From Pseudonocardia sp. (lineage in GTDB: Bacteria > Actinomycetota > Actinomycetes > Mycobacteriales > Pseudonocardiaceae), in contig NZ_JAJCYB010000099.1 in assembly GCF_029263155.1 (NCBI RefSeq), positions 62,001 to 126,000 on the forward strand: a stretch of DNA of 64,000 nt, in the 5' to 3' direction. Both the position numbers and the translations under genes were made by a program. Every line of letters begins with the position of its first letter. The stretch's first letter is position 1. Below are positions 44,552-53,878 of the stretch, in pieces. Below the pieces are notes generated by a model. It did no database searches and had not been told where the DNA came from. It saw nothing but the letters and a program-made list of their open reading frames with translations.

Positions 44552-46474
44552 TCAGAAGCGGCCGCCGCCGCGCCTGCCGCGGGAGGAGGAGCCGCCGAAA
44601 CTGCCGGGCGAGCGGCCGCCGCCGAACCCGCCCCCGCCGAACCCGCCGCTCCCGCTGAACCCGCCGCGGGTGGCACCGGAGATGATGCCGCCGAGGATCA
44701 GGCTGCCCAGGTCCACGCCGAGGCCGCCACCCCGGCCGCCCGACGGCGCCGACCACGCCGAGGCGTCCGACTGCGCCAGCCGCAGCGCCTCCTGCGCCCG
44801 GGCGTCGGCCTGCTGCGCCTGCGCCTGCGCGGTGCCCACGTCGCCGCCCGACGTCGCGGCCTGCAGGTGGCGCTGCGCCTCCGCCAGGCGGGTGCGCGCC
44901 TGCGCACCGACCGCGCCGCGGCGGGTCCCGATGAAGTCCGCCGCGGCGGCGACCGACGAGCGCGCGGTGAGCAGGGTCTGCTCCAGCACCGCGGCGGCGC
45001 GCCGGGCACGGTCCTGCGCGGCCCGGGCCTGCGCGATGCCGGTGTCGAGCGCGGACCCGGCGTCGTCGAGCAGGCGCAGCGCGGCGATCGGGTCGGACGA
45101 CTCGGCCTGCGCGGACGCCGCGATCGCCGCCCGCGCCCGCGCCACGATCGGCGCCAGCGCGGCGTCGGGCAGCGCGCCCGCCTCGGCCACGTCCTGCTCG
45201 GTCTCGGCGCGGGCCGCCGGGATCCGCGCCGCGGCGTCGGCCAGCTCGGCCTCGCGTCGCGCAACACCGTCGAGCAGCGTCTCGGCCTGGGTGATCGCGT
45301 CCTCGGCGGCGCGACCGGAGACCACCGCGGCGGCGGGGCGGGCGGCGTCCAGCTCGGCGCGGCCCGCGGTGATCTCCGTACCGGCCACGGCGAGCAGCTG
45401 CCGGGCCCGGTCGAGGTGGCCGGCGACCGGTTCGAGCGCGCTCGGGGCGTAGCGGGCGCCCAGCGCGGCCCAGGTGGCCTGGACCTGCGGCTCGCGGGCG
45501 GCCACCGCATCGCGACGGCCGGCGAGCCCGGTGAGGTACTGCGGCGCGGTGGCCTCGAGGTTGCGCAGCTCGTCGAACGCGGCCACCTGGGCGTCGAGGC
45601 GCTCGTCGGCGGCGCGGCAGGCCCGGATGATGTCGGCGTACATCGCCCGCTGGGCCGGCTCGTCCTCGGGGACGTCGTCGTCGAGGAGCTGGCGGATGCC
45701 GAACGCGCGCAGCATGTCGGAGCGCGACTCCTGCACCGCCGTGGTGAACGCGGTCACCGCCTCCTCGCCGAAGTGCGCGCGTGCGGCGGCGAGCTCCTGC
45801 TCGGACGTGCGCACCGCCTCGTCGACCTCGATCAGGCCCGCGCTCGCCCGGTAGGCGAGGTCGTCGGTGGCGACGTCGGTGAACTCGTCGCGGGGTGGGG
45901 CGGGCTGCTCGGCCTCCGGGGCCGCCGCGGCCCCGCGCCGCCGCCGGGACACCAGGTAGGCGCCCCCGCCGACGGCCGCGACGCCGCCGATCACCAGCGC
46001 GGCCACCGGCACGCCGCCCGACCCGCCGCCCAGCCCGTCGGACAGCGCGATCGCGGCCCCGGCCCAGTCGTCGACGGCGAGCCGGTCCTCGGTGGCGGCC
46101 AGCGCACTGTCGATCGCCGAATCGGACGGTGCCGCACCCTCGGCGATCGAGACCCCGTAGGCCCGGTCGCCCACCGCCACCGCCAGCAGCACGTCGTCAT
46201 CACCGAACTGGGAGAGGCGAGCGGCGTCGTCGGCCCAGTCCTGGCCGTCCGCACCGTCGAAGCTGTCGACGTAGACGACGAACAGCTGGGTGCGGTCGGC
46301 CTCGCGCAGCCTGCCGAACGCCTCGGTGATGCGGGCCTCGTCGCCGGGGGCGAGGACACCCGCGGAGTCGGTCACCGCGTCCGCGACCCGCGACGGCGGC
46401 TCGGCGCTCGCGACGCCGAACCCGCCGAGCAGCACCAGGGCCGACACCACGGCGAGCAATCCGAACCTGCGCAC
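44552..46474 (-). CDS. TPM-domain membrane protein with Gly-rich C-terminus
   Basis: A 640-residue protein with a signal peptide (RRFGLLAVVSALVLLGGFGVASA), an extracytoplasmic TPM domain (about 30-150) containing LFVVYVDSFDGADGQDWADDAA, a membrane helix (VPVAALVIGGVAAVGGGAYLV), a long Ala-rich coiled-coil region (about 230-560) and a Gly/Ser/Arg/Phe-rich tail ending RRGGGRF. TPM proteins are membrane-quality or photosystem-repair factors elsewhere. The GTG at 46474 is chosen because GGAGG lies five bases before it and the signal peptide then begins at once. Confidence 0.85.
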   Translation of the reverse strand: MRRFGLLAVVSALVLLGGFGVASAEPPSRVADAVTDSAGVLAPGDEARITEAFGRLREADRTQLFVVYVDSFDGADGQDWADDAARLSQFGDDDVLLAVAVGDRAYGVSIAEGAAPSDSAIDSALAATEDRLAVDDWAGAAIALSDGLGGGSGGVPVAALVIGGVAAVGGGAYLVSRRRRGAAAAPEAEQPAPPRDEFTDVATDDLAYRASAGLIEVDEAVRTSEQELAAARAHFGEEAVTAFTTAVQESRSDMLRAFGIRQLLDDDVPEDEPAQRAMYADIIRACRAADERLDAQVAAFDELRNLEATAPQYLTGLAGRRDAVAAREPQVQATWAALGARYAPSALEPVAGHLDRARQLLAVAGTEITAGRAELDAARPAAAVVSGRAAEDAITQAETLLDGVARREAELADAAARIPAARAETEQDVAEAGALPDAALAPIVARARAAIAASAQAESSDPIAALRLLDDAGSALDTGIAQARAAQDRARRAAAVLEQTLLTARSSVAAAADFIGTRRGAVGAQARTRLAEAQRHLQAATSGGDVGTAQAQAQQADARAQEALRLAQSDASAWSAPSGGRGGGLGVDLGSLILGGIISGATRGGFSGSGGFGGGGFGGGRSPGSFGGSSSRGRRGGGRF

Positions 46475-46640
46475 GGCGACCTCCATCCGATGATCGGTCC
46501 CATCATGTCGTGCCCGTCCCCGCAGCCGTGGGGCGCCCGACGGGGCACGCGGCCCCGGAGGCTCCGGGACCTCGGCCGAGGCGATCCACTTCCCCTGGAT
46601 TGGCCCTGGCCGATCACGCCATGTGGCCGAGGATGAGGAC

Positions 46641-47282
46641 ATGGCCGTCGTCGACCTCCGCCCGCTCCCCGTCAGCCAGAACCCGGCGCGACGACTCACC
46701 CAGCTGGCCGGCGGCCTCGCGCTCTACGGCTTCTCGATGGCCATGCAGATCCGCGCGACGCTCGGGCTCAACCCGTGGGACGTGCTGCACGAGGGCCTGA
46801 GCCGGCAGACGCCGCTGAGCTTCGGGCTGATCACCGCGATCACCGGCGTGGCGGTGCTGCTGCTGTGGATCCCGCTGCGGCAGCGGCCGGGCATCGGGAC
46901 GGTGGCGAACGTGGTGGTGATCGCCGTGGCCGTGGACGTCGGGCTCGCCGCGCTGCCGGCGCCGGACGGCCTGGTGGCGCGGATCGCGCTGATGGTCGGC
47001 GGTGTGGTGCTGAACGGTCTCGCGTCCGCGGCCTACATCGGCGCCCGGCTCGGACCCGGCCCGCGCGACGGGCTGATGACGGGGCTGGCCGCGCGCACCG
47101 GGAGCTCCATCCGGCTGGTGCGCACCGGGATCGAGATCACGGTCCTCGCGGTGGGGTGGCTGCTCGGCGGGACCGTCGGCGTCGGCACGCTGCTCTACGC
47201 GCTGGCGATCGGCCCGCTCACACAGGCGTTCCTGCCGTTCCTGGTGGTGCGGGCGGCGGGCCCGGACCGGCCACGTCGATGA
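46641..47282 (+). CDS. YczE/YitT-like membrane protein
   Basis: A 213-residue integral membrane protein with about five hydrophobic helices. The N-terminal LYGFSMAMQIRATLGLNPWDVLHEGLS and the central ARLGPGPRDGLMTGLAARTG are typical of the YczE/YyaS family. Function is not established; B. subtilis YczE is linked to surfactin-type peptide production. The ATG at 46641 is used; an in-frame GTG at 46623 is possible. Confidence 0.82.
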   Translation: MAVVDLRPLPVSQNPARRLTQLAGGLALYGFSMAMQIRATLGLNPWDVLHEGLSRQTPLSFGLITAITGVAVLLLWIPLRQRPGIGTVANVVVIAVAVDVGLAALPAPDGLVARIALMVGGVVLNGLASAAYIGARLGPGPRDGLMTGLAARTGSSIRLVRTGIEITVLAVGWLLGGTVGVGTLLYALAIGPLTQAFLPFLVVRAAGPDRPRR

Positions 47283-47309
47283 CCGCCGCGGAACCGGACG
47301 CGGTCCGGG

Positions 47310-48566
47310 TCAGCCGACGGCGACGGCGACGGGCGCCGGCTCGGTCAGCGTCCACGGCCGCACCACCGTGACCAGCACGACCAGCGCCAGCACCATCCCG
47401 CCCGCGACGACCGCACCCATGGCGAGGGCGTCGTTGCCCAGCACGCCGACGACGGGCGAGATGACCGCACCGATCCCGAACTGCACGGCGCCGAGCAGCG
47501 CGGCGGCGGTGCCCGCGGTCTCGCCGTGCCGCGCCAGCGCCACCGCGGGGGCGTTGGGCAGGGCGAACCCGGTGCAGAACAGCACCAGCCACATCCCGCC
47601 GAGCACCCCGACCAGCCCGCCGAACGCCGTGGCGGCGATCGTGACCAGCAGCAGACCGGCCCCGGCCCCGACCGACACCGCGGCCAGCAGGATCTGGCGC
47701 GGCTCGAACCAGCGCAGCAGCACGGGGTTGAGCTGGGTGGCGACGATCAGCCAGACCGCACCGGCACCGAACAGCAGGCCGAACTGCTGCTGGTCGAGCC
47801 CGTACTGGTCCTGGAACACGAACGACGACCCGGAGACGTAGGCGAGCAGCGCCGACATCGCCAGGCCGGCGACGATCACCAACCCGACGAACGTGCGGTC
47901 GCCGAACAGCGCGCCGTAGTCGCGCATCGTGCCCCGGACGCCGGCCGTGCGCCGCCGCGCGGGCGGCAGCGTCTCGGGCAGTGCCAGCGCCGCGATCGGG
48001 ATGAGCAGCAACGCGTACACCGCGAGCGCCACGAACACCCCACGCCAGGAGGTGACGGTGAGCAACGCCCCGCCCAGGGTGGGCGCGATGATCGGCGCCG
48101 CTCCCATGACCAGGATCAACCGGGAGAGCAGGGTGGCGGCGGCGCGACCGGTGTACAGGTCACGCACTATCGCCATCGCGACGACGGCGCCCGCGGCCGC
48201 GCCGACGCCCTGCAGCACGCGCAGCCCGCCGAGCACCACGATGTTCGGCGCGAGCGCGCAGAGCACCGAGGAGACGACGTGCAGCGCGGCGCCGGCCAGC
48301 AGCGGCCGCTTGCGGCCCATGACGTCGGACAGCGGCCCGATGGCGAGCTGGCCCAGTGCGAGCCCGAGCAGGGTCCCGGTGAGGGTGAGCTGGACCGTGG
48401 CCGAGGTCGTCAGGAACTCGGCGGTGATCGTCGGCAGGGCCGGCAGGTACATGTCGATCGTCAGCGGGCCCAGCGCGATCAGGGAGCCGAGGATGACGAT
48501 GAGCCGCAGCCGCTCGCCCCGGCCGGGTGCGGTGGCGGGCTCGACCCGATCGGAGGTTGTCGTCAC
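47310..48566 (-). CDS. Bcr/CflA-type MFS drug exporter
   Basis: A 418-residue MFS transporter with twelve helices. LIALGPLTIDMYLPALPTI in the first helix, the loop motif GPLSDVMGRKRPLL and RVLQGVGAAAGAVVAMAIVRDL (motif C-like) are diagnostic for the Bcr/CflA subfamily (bicyclomycin, chloramphenicol, sulfonamide efflux). The GTG start has no good ribosome site nearby. It is divergent from the aminotransferase gene by 93 bp. Confidence 0.9.
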   Translation of the reverse strand: MTTTSDRVEPATAPGRGERLRLIVILGSLIALGPLTIDMYLPALPTITAEFLTTSATVQLTLTGTLLGLALGQLAIGPLSDVMGRKRPLLAGAALHVVSSVLCALAPNIVVLGGLRVLQGVGAAAGAVVAMAIVRDLYTGRAAATLLSRLILVMGAAPIIAPTLGGALLTVTSWRGVFVALAVYALLLIPIAALALPETLPPARRRTAGVRGTMRDYGALFGDRTFVGLVIVAGLAMSALLAYVSGSSFVFQDQYGLDQQQFGLLFGAGAVWLIVATQLNPVLLRWFEPRQILLAAVSVGAGAGLLLVTIAATAFGGLVGVLGGMWLVLFCTGFALPNAPAVALARHGETAGTAAALLGAVQFGIGAVISPVVGVLGNDALAMGAVVAGGMVLALVVLVTVVRPWTLTEPAPVAVAVG

Positions 48567-48646
48567 TGATCGCTCAAGGGGCGACCTCCGGCGGGTTGTT
48601 CCCGATCCCGGCCGGGTGTGACGCCGGGCACGTCGCCGAGCCCGGA

Positions 48647-48652
48647 TACGGT
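48647..48652 (+). promoter_or_regulatory. predicted leaderless -10 box for the aminotransferase
   Basis: TACGGT is seven bases before the ATG at 48660, with no Shine-Dalgarno. It supports this start rather than the GTG at 48618. Confidence 0.45.
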
Positions 48653-48659
48653 GCGTCCC

Positions 48660-49814
48660 ATGGTGGTGGCCCGGATGCGACCGTTCACGTCGACGATCTT
48701 CGCCGAGATGTCGGCGCTGGCGCTGCGCACGGGCGCGGTCAACCTCGGCCAGGGCTTCCCGGACACCGACGGCCCGCCCACGCTGCTCGCCGACGCCGCC
48801 GCGAACATCACCGGCGGGGTCAACCAGTACCCGCCCGGACCCGGGATCCCCGCCCTTCGCGCCGCGGTGGCCGAGCACCAGAGCCGCTTCCACGGCCAGT
48901 CCGTCGACCCGGAGCACGTGCTGGTCACCACCGGCGCCACCGAGGCGATCGCCGCGGCCGTGCTCGGGCTGTGCGAGCCGGGCGACGAGGTCGTGACGTT
49001 CCAGCCCTACTACGACTCCTACGCCGCGACGGTCGCGCTCGCCGGTGCGGTGCTCAGGGCCGTGCCGCTGCGCCCACCGTCGTTCGGCTTCGATCCCGAC
49101 GAGCTGCGGGCCGCGTTCTCGGCGCGGACCCGGATCGTGCTGGTCAACACCCCGCACAACCCGACCGGCGCCGTGTTCACCGCCGAGCAGCTCGCGCACA
49201 TCGGGGAGCTGGCCGCCGAGTTCGACGCGGTGGTCGTCACCGACGAGGTGTACGAGCACATGGTGTTCGACGGGGGCACGCACGTCCCCGTGGCCACGCT
49301 CCCGGGGATGGCCGAGCGGACGCTGACGATCTCCTCGGCCGGCAAGACGTTCTCGGTGACCGGCTGGAAGGTCGGCTGGGTGCACGGACCGGCGGAGCTG
49401 GTGGCCGCGGTGCGCGCGGCGAAGCAGTTCCTCACCTACGTCAGCGGCGCGCCGTTCCAGCCGGCCGTCGCCGCGGCGCTCGCGTTGCCCGACGCGTTCT
49501 ACACCGACCTCGCGACGGGCCTGCAGCGCAAGCGCGACCTGCTCGGCTCCGGGCTGCGCGCCGCCGGGTTCACCGTGTTCCCGTCGGCCGGCACGTACTT
49601 CGTGGTCACCGACGCCGCGCCGCTGGGCGTCACCGACGGGGCCGACCTCTGCTGGCGGCTGCCCGAGCTGATCGGCGTGGCCGCGGTGCCCGTCTCGGTG
49701 TTCTGCGCCGATCCCGACCTGGGTCGCACCCTGGTCCGCTTCGCCTTCTGCAAGCGCGACGAGGTGCTGGCGGAGGCGGTGGACCGCCTCACCGGTCTGC
49801 GCGCGGCGCTGTGA
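48660..49814 (+). CDS. class I aminotransferase, DapC-like
   Basis: A 384-residue PLP enzyme. The cofactor lysine lies in ISSAGKTFSVTGWKVGW; other family blocks are NLGQGFPDTDGPPTLL, NQYPPGPGIPALRAA, VNTPHNPTGAVF and VVTDEVYEHMVF. The remembered sequence of M. tuberculosis Rv0858c (DapC, N-succinyldiaminopimelate aminotransferase) is very similar throughout. Kynurenine/methionine aminotransferases are relatives, so the substrate needs testing. It stands alone, not beside lysine genes. Confidence 0.88.
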   Translation: MVVARMRPFTSTIFAEMSALALRTGAVNLGQGFPDTDGPPTLLADAAANITGGVNQYPPGPGIPALRAAVAEHQSRFHGQSVDPEHVLVTTGATEAIAAAVLGLCEPGDEVVTFQPYYDSYAATVALAGAVLRAVPLRPPSFGFDPDELRAAFSARTRIVLVNTPHNPTGAVFTAEQLAHIGELAAEFDAVVVTDEVYEHMVFDGGTHVPVATLPGMAERTLTISSAGKTFSVTGWKVGWVHGPAELVAAVRAAKQFLTYVSGAPFQPAVAAALALPDAFYTDLATGLQRKRDLLGSGLRAAGFTVFPSAGTYFVVTDAAPLGVTDGADLCWRLPELIGVAAVPVSVFCADPDLGRTLVRFAFCKRDEVLAEAVDRLTGLRAAL

Positions 49815-49879
49815 GGGCGCGATCTGCGCGCCGTCGCAGGGCTTCCCGCTCGTCGCAGTGAGTGCAACGTCTGCGACGA

Positions 49880-49935
49880 ACCGGACCCTGTGCGAGCAAC
49901 GAGACGCTGTGCGACGAACGAGACGCTGTGCGACG
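49880..49935. repeat. 19-bp imperfect tandem repeat
   Basis: Units like acgagacgctgtgcgacga start at 49899 and 49918; looser copies (accggaccctgtgcgagca) precede them. It lies between convergent genes. No gene is seen here. Confidence 0.7.
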
Positions 49936-49970
49936 ACCCGGGGGGCGGTGCTGCGCCGCCGGACCCGCCG

Positions 49971-52238
49971 TCAGCCGACCCGGCGTTCCAGCCGGACCAC
50001 GACCCACTTCGACGTGGGCGTGTTGCTCTCCAGCGCCACCGAGTCGAGCGGGATCAGCGGGTTGGTCTCCGGGTAGTAGGCGGCGACGCAGCCCTTGGGC
50101 GTGGCGTACTCCACCAGCCGGAAGCCGTCGGCCCGGCGCTCGACGCCGTCGGACCACTCGCTGACCAGGTCCACCACGTCCCCGTCGGCGAGACCGAGCT
50201 CGGCCAGGTCGGCGGCGGAGACGAACACGACCCGGCGGCCCGCGTGGATGCCGCGGTAGCGGTCGTCGAGGCCGTAGATCGTGGTGTTGAACTGGTCGTG
50301 GCTGCGCATCGTCTGCAGCACCAGCCGCCCCGCAGGCACGCGGACCGCGGCGAGCGGGCTCACCGAGAACACGGCCCGGCCCGGCGTCGTCGGGAAGGTG
50401 CGGCTGTCGCGCGGGGGGTGCGGCAGCGTGAACCCGCCGCGGGCCCTGATCTTCTCGGCGTATCCCTCGCAGCCGGGCACCACGCGGGCGATGCGGTGCC
50501 GGATCTCGTCGTAGTCGCGCGAGAACGCCGTCCACGGGATGCCGTGGCGGTCGCCGAGGGTGGCGGCGGCGATGCCGCAGACGATGCCGACCTCGGAGCG
50601 CAGGTGCTCGCTCGCCGGCGCCATCCGGCCCCGGGAGGCGTGCACGGCCGACATCGAGTCCTCGACGGTCACGCGCTGCTCGGTGCCGCCGGAGCGGTCG
50701 CGCTCGGTGCGGCCCAGCGTCGGCAGGATCAGCGCCGTGCCGCCGCAGACCACGTGCGACCGGTTGAGCTTGGTCGACACCTGGACGGTGAGCCGGGCCC
50801 GGCGCAGCGCCGCCTCGGTCACCCCGGTGTCCGACATGGCCGACACGAAGTTGCCGCCGAGGCCGACGAAGACCTTCGCCGCGCCGTCCCGCAGCGCCCG
50901 GACCGCCTTGACCGCGTCCCACCCGTGCTCGCGCGGGGGCTCGAAGCCGAACTCGGCACCCAGGGCGTCGAGGAACTCCTCGGGCGAGCGCTCCCAGACG
51001 CCCATCGTGCGGTCGCCCTGCACGTTGGAGTGCCCGCGCACCGGGCACAGGCCCGCACCCGGCTTACCGATCATGCCCTGGAGCAGCGCGACGTTGACGA
51101 ACTCCTTGATCGTCGCGACGGCGTTGCGGTGCTGGGTGATACCCATGGCCCAGCAGTTGACGATCTTCGTCGAGCGGGCGAAGACGTCGGCGAGCTGCTC
51201 GATCTGCGCCCACTCCAGGCCGGTGGCCGCGAGCACCTCGGCCCGGTCGATCTCGCGCAGGTGCTCGGCGTAGGCCGCGAACCCGACGGTGTGCTCGGCG
51301 ATGAAGGCCTCGTCGGCGACGCCTCTGCGCAGCAGCAGGTGCCCGAGGGCCTGCCAGAGCGCGAGGTCGCCGTCGGAGCGGACCTGCAGGTAGTGGTCGG
51401 CCAGCTCGGTGCCGCGCCCGGCGATGCCCGAGGGCTTCTGCGGGTTGTTGAACTTGAGCAGGCCGGCCTCGCGCAGCGGGTTGATCGCGACGATCGTGGC
51501 GCCGTTCCGCTTCGCGATCTCCAGCGCGGAGAGCATCCGCGGGTGGTTCGTGCCCGGGTTCTGCCCGGAGATGACGATGAGGTCGGCCTGGTGGATGTCG
51601 TCGAGGGAGACCGAGCCCTTGCCGATGCCGATGGTGTCGGCGAGGCCCACCGAGGTGGACTCGTGGCACATGTTCGAGCAGTCGGGCAGGTTGTTGGTGC
51701 CGTAGGCGCGGGCGAAGAGCTGGTAGACGAACGCGGCCTCGTTCGACGCCCGGCCGGAGGTGTAGAACAGCGCCTCGTCCGGCGACGCCAGCCCGCGCAG
51801 GTGCTCGGCGACCAGGGCGAACGCGTCGTCCCAGGAGATCGGCTCGTAGTGCGTGCCGCCCGGTCGGCGCACCATCGGCTCGGTGAGCCGGCCCTGCCGG
51901 CCCATCCAGTACTCCGAGCGCGTCTCCAGGTCGGCCAGGGAGTGCGCGGCGAAGAAGTCGGGCCCGATGCGGTTCGTGTCGCCCTCCCAGGCGACGGCCT
52001 TGGCGCCGTTCTCGCAGAACTCCGCGGTGTGGCGGTGCTCCGGGTCGGGGTCGGGCCACGCGCAGCTCATGCAGTCGAACCCGTCGACCTGGTTGAGTCG
52101 CAGCAGGTTGCGCGCCGTGCGCACGGGGCCCATCTGCTTCATCGCCATGCCGAGGCTGACGGCGACGGCCGGGAGGCCGGCGGCGGCGCTCTTGGGCACT
52201 CCGACCTCGATGTCGGGCTCGGGCTGCACGGCGGTCAT
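49971..52238 (-). CDS. FdhF/YdeP-like molybdopterin oxidoreductase
   Basis: A 755-residue Mo-bis-MGD enzyme of the formate dehydrogenase alpha-like, YdeP-type group. The N-terminal cluster region shows only FDCMSCAWPDP plus a later cysteine (EFCENGAK). LIVISGQNPGTNHPRML, CWAMGITQHRNAV and GLCPVRGHSNVQGDRTMGV are characteristic. The C-terminal molydopterin-binding domain contains RSHDQFNTTIYGLDDRYRG. Related proteins contribute to acid resistance or formate oxidation. No fdhD or small subunit is adjacent. TAGCAT lies six bases before the ATG. Confidence 0.9.
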   Translation of the reverse strand: MTAVQPEPDIEVGVPKSAAAGLPAVAVSLGMAMKQMGPVRTARNLLRLNQVDGFDCMSCAWPDPDPEHRHTAEFCENGAKAVAWEGDTNRIGPDFFAAHSLADLETRSEYWMGRQGRLTEPMVRRPGGTHYEPISWDDAFALVAEHLRGLASPDEALFYTSGRASNEAAFVYQLFARAYGTNNLPDCSNMCHESTSVGLADTIGIGKGSVSLDDIHQADLIVISGQNPGTNHPRMLSALEIAKRNGATIVAINPLREAGLLKFNNPQKPSGIAGRGTELADHYLQVRSDGDLALWQALGHLLLRRGVADEAFIAEHTVGFAAYAEHLREIDRAEVLAATGLEWAQIEQLADVFARSTKIVNCWAMGITQHRNAVATIKEFVNVALLQGMIGKPGAGLCPVRGHSNVQGDRTMGVWERSPEEFLDALGAEFGFEPPREHGWDAVKAVRALRDGAAKVFVGLGGNFVSAMSDTGVTEAALRRARLTVQVSTKLNRSHVVCGGTALILPTLGRTERDRSGGTEQRVTVEDSMSAVHASRGRMAPASEHLRSEVGIVCGIAAATLGDRHGIPWTAFSRDYDEIRHRIARVVPGCEGYAEKIRARGGFTLPHPPRDSRTFPTTPGRAVFSVSPLAAVRVPAGRLVLQTMRSHDQFNTTIYGLDDRYRGIHAGRRVVFVSAADLAELGLADGDVVDLVSEWSDGVERRADGFRLVEYATPKGCVAAYYPETNPLIPLDSVALESNTPTSKWVVVRLERRVG

Positions 52239-52244
52239 GTCGCG

Positions 52245-52250
52245 ATGCTA
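52245..52250 (-). promoter_or_regulatory. predicted leaderless -10 box for the FdhF-like gene
   Basis: On the minus strand TAGCAT is followed by six bases and the ATG at 52238. There is no Shine-Dalgarno. Confidence 0.45.
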
Positions 52251-52323
52251 AGCAGCACGTGCGTGCGGGGGCGCGCCGGAACCGGCGGATGTGACGACCG
52301 GCATGGCGGCCCCACTCGCACCG

Positions 52324-53865
52324 TCAGTTCTGCCGCGGCCCTCCGGGGGCCGAGGCCACCTGACCCTGCGGCACCAGCACCTCCTGGCCCTCGCGCAGGC
52401 CGGAACGGACCTCCAGATACTCGTCACCCACCGCGCCCGGCTCGAACGGGAGGACGACCGGGTCGCCGCCGTCGGGGCGCGGGGCGTCGACGACCCGGCG
52501 CCCGTCCTGGGTCCGGACCGTCGACGACGGCACGCGCAGCACGTTGTCCACCGCCTGCACCCGCACGGACGCCTCGGCGGTCTGCCCGTCGCGCAGCCGC
52601 GGGTCGGAACCGGTGAGCAGCACCGTGGCGGAGAAGCTGACGATGCCCGACGCGTCGTCGCCGCTGGGGGCGACCGCGAGCACGGTGCCCGGCAGCGTGA
52701 GGTCCGGCAGTGCGTCGACCGTGACGTCGACGGCCTGGTCGACCTGCAGCCGCGCCGCGTCGGACTCCTCGAACGGCACCACCAGCTGGAACGAGTCCAC
52801 GTCGTTGAGCACGAGGAACGCGGCGCCGCCCGTGGACGCCCCACCGGTGCCCGCGGCGTCGGTGGTGCCCGGCAGCCGGGCGCTGCTGCCCGGGGCCTGC
52901 GCGGTGGTTCCCGACGCCGGCCCCACGAACTCCCCGACCGCGCCGTTGATCGCCGAGACGACCCCGGCGACCGGGGCCCGCAGCGCGGCGGCGTCCAGGT
53001 CGTCGCGGGCCAGCGCGACCCCCACCTGCGCGTCGCGGACGGCCGCCTCCTGGGCGGCGGTGTCGGCCGGCCGGTCGCTGCCGGCCTGCTCGAGGTTGTT
53101 CTGCGCGGTGACGACGCTCTGCCGCGCGTTCTCGACGGACAGCCGGCCCGCCGCGGCGTCGACCTGCTCGCGCTGCTCCGCCGACGCGACCGCCGTCTCC
53201 GAGGCCAGTACGGCGCCCTCCGCCTGCTGCACCGCCGTCTCGTCCGCGGCGATCCGACCGCAGGCGGGGTCCTCCGCATCCGCGTCCGGCGCAGGGGCCG
53301 CGTCGAGCAGGCTCGGCTGCGCGGTCGCCGACGCGGTGTCGCACGCCTTCCGGTCCTCGTGCAGCGTCTCCTGCGCGCGGGCGAGGGCGGAGCGGTCGAA
53401 GTCCAGCTGGGCGCGGGCGCGTTCGGTGGCCGAGGCGTTGGACCCGGCGGTGGCCTCGACCTGGTCCTCGGTGGCGTCGAGGATCGCCCGCGCCTGTTCC
53501 AGGGTGGCGGCCGCGGCGTCGACCTGGTTGCCGCCCGTGATCTTGTCGAGCTGTGCCTGCGCCTGCGCGAGCTGGGCCTCGCTGCGCTCCAGCGCCCCCT
53601 CCCGTGCGGCGTCGTCGAGACGGGCCAGCACCTGCCCCGCCGAGACCCGGTCACCGACCTGCACGAACACCTCGGCCAGCTCCCCGCCCTCGGCGAAGCC
53701 CAGGTTCTGCTCCCTGACCGAGACCAGCGTGCCCGACGCCGACACGCTGGTGGCCACCAGCCCGCGGTCCACCCGCACGACCGGGGGCGGGGCGGGCGCG
53801 CCGCTGCACGCCGCCGTCGTGACGAGAACGGCGGCCACCACGGCGGCCCGGCGCATGTTCCTCAT
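52324..53865 (-). CDS. MacA-like periplasmic adaptor lipoprotein
   Basis: A 513-residue membrane-fusion (HlyD/MacA-type) protein. It has a lipoprotein signal with lipobox TTAACSG. A lipoyl-like part (EVFVQVGDRVSAGQVLARLDD) is followed by a long helical hairpin (about residues 80-290), interrupted by a segment holding two cysteines (KACDTAS and DPACGR) and then barrel domains. It links an ABC exporter to the outside. With the following permease and ATPase on the same strand it makes a MacAB-like tripartite system without an outer membrane partner. Confidence 0.9.
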   Translation of the reverse strand: MRNMRRAAVVAAVLVTTAACSGAPAPPPVVRVDRGLVATSVSASGTLVSVREQNLGFAEGGELAEVFVQVGDRVSAGQVLARLDDAAREGALERSEAQLAQAQAQLDKITGGNQVDAAAATLEQARAILDATEDQVEATAGSNASATERARAQLDFDRSALARAQETLHEDRKACDTASATAQPSLLDAAPAPDADAEDPACGRIAADETAVQQAEGAVLASETAVASAEQREQVDAAAGRLSVENARQSVVTAQNNLEQAGSDRPADTAAQEAAVRDAQVGVALARDDLDAAALRAPVAGVVSAINGAVGEFVGPASGTTAQAPGSSARLPGTTDAAGTGGASTGGAAFLVLNDVDSFQLVVPFEESDAARLQVDQAVDVTVDALPDLTLPGTVLAVAPSGDDASGIVSFSATVLLTGSDPRLRDGQTAEASVRVQAVDNVLRVPSSTVRTQDGRRVVDAPRPDGGDPVVLPFEPGAVGDEYLEVRSGLREGQEVLVPQGQVASAPGGPRQN

Positions 53866-53878
53866 TGGTGCCTTCCCA

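Noticed and set aside
49890..52616. Plus-strand ORF of 908 codons opposite the molybdoenzyme
   Set aside because: It is the mirror frame of an intact FdhF/YdeP-like gene.
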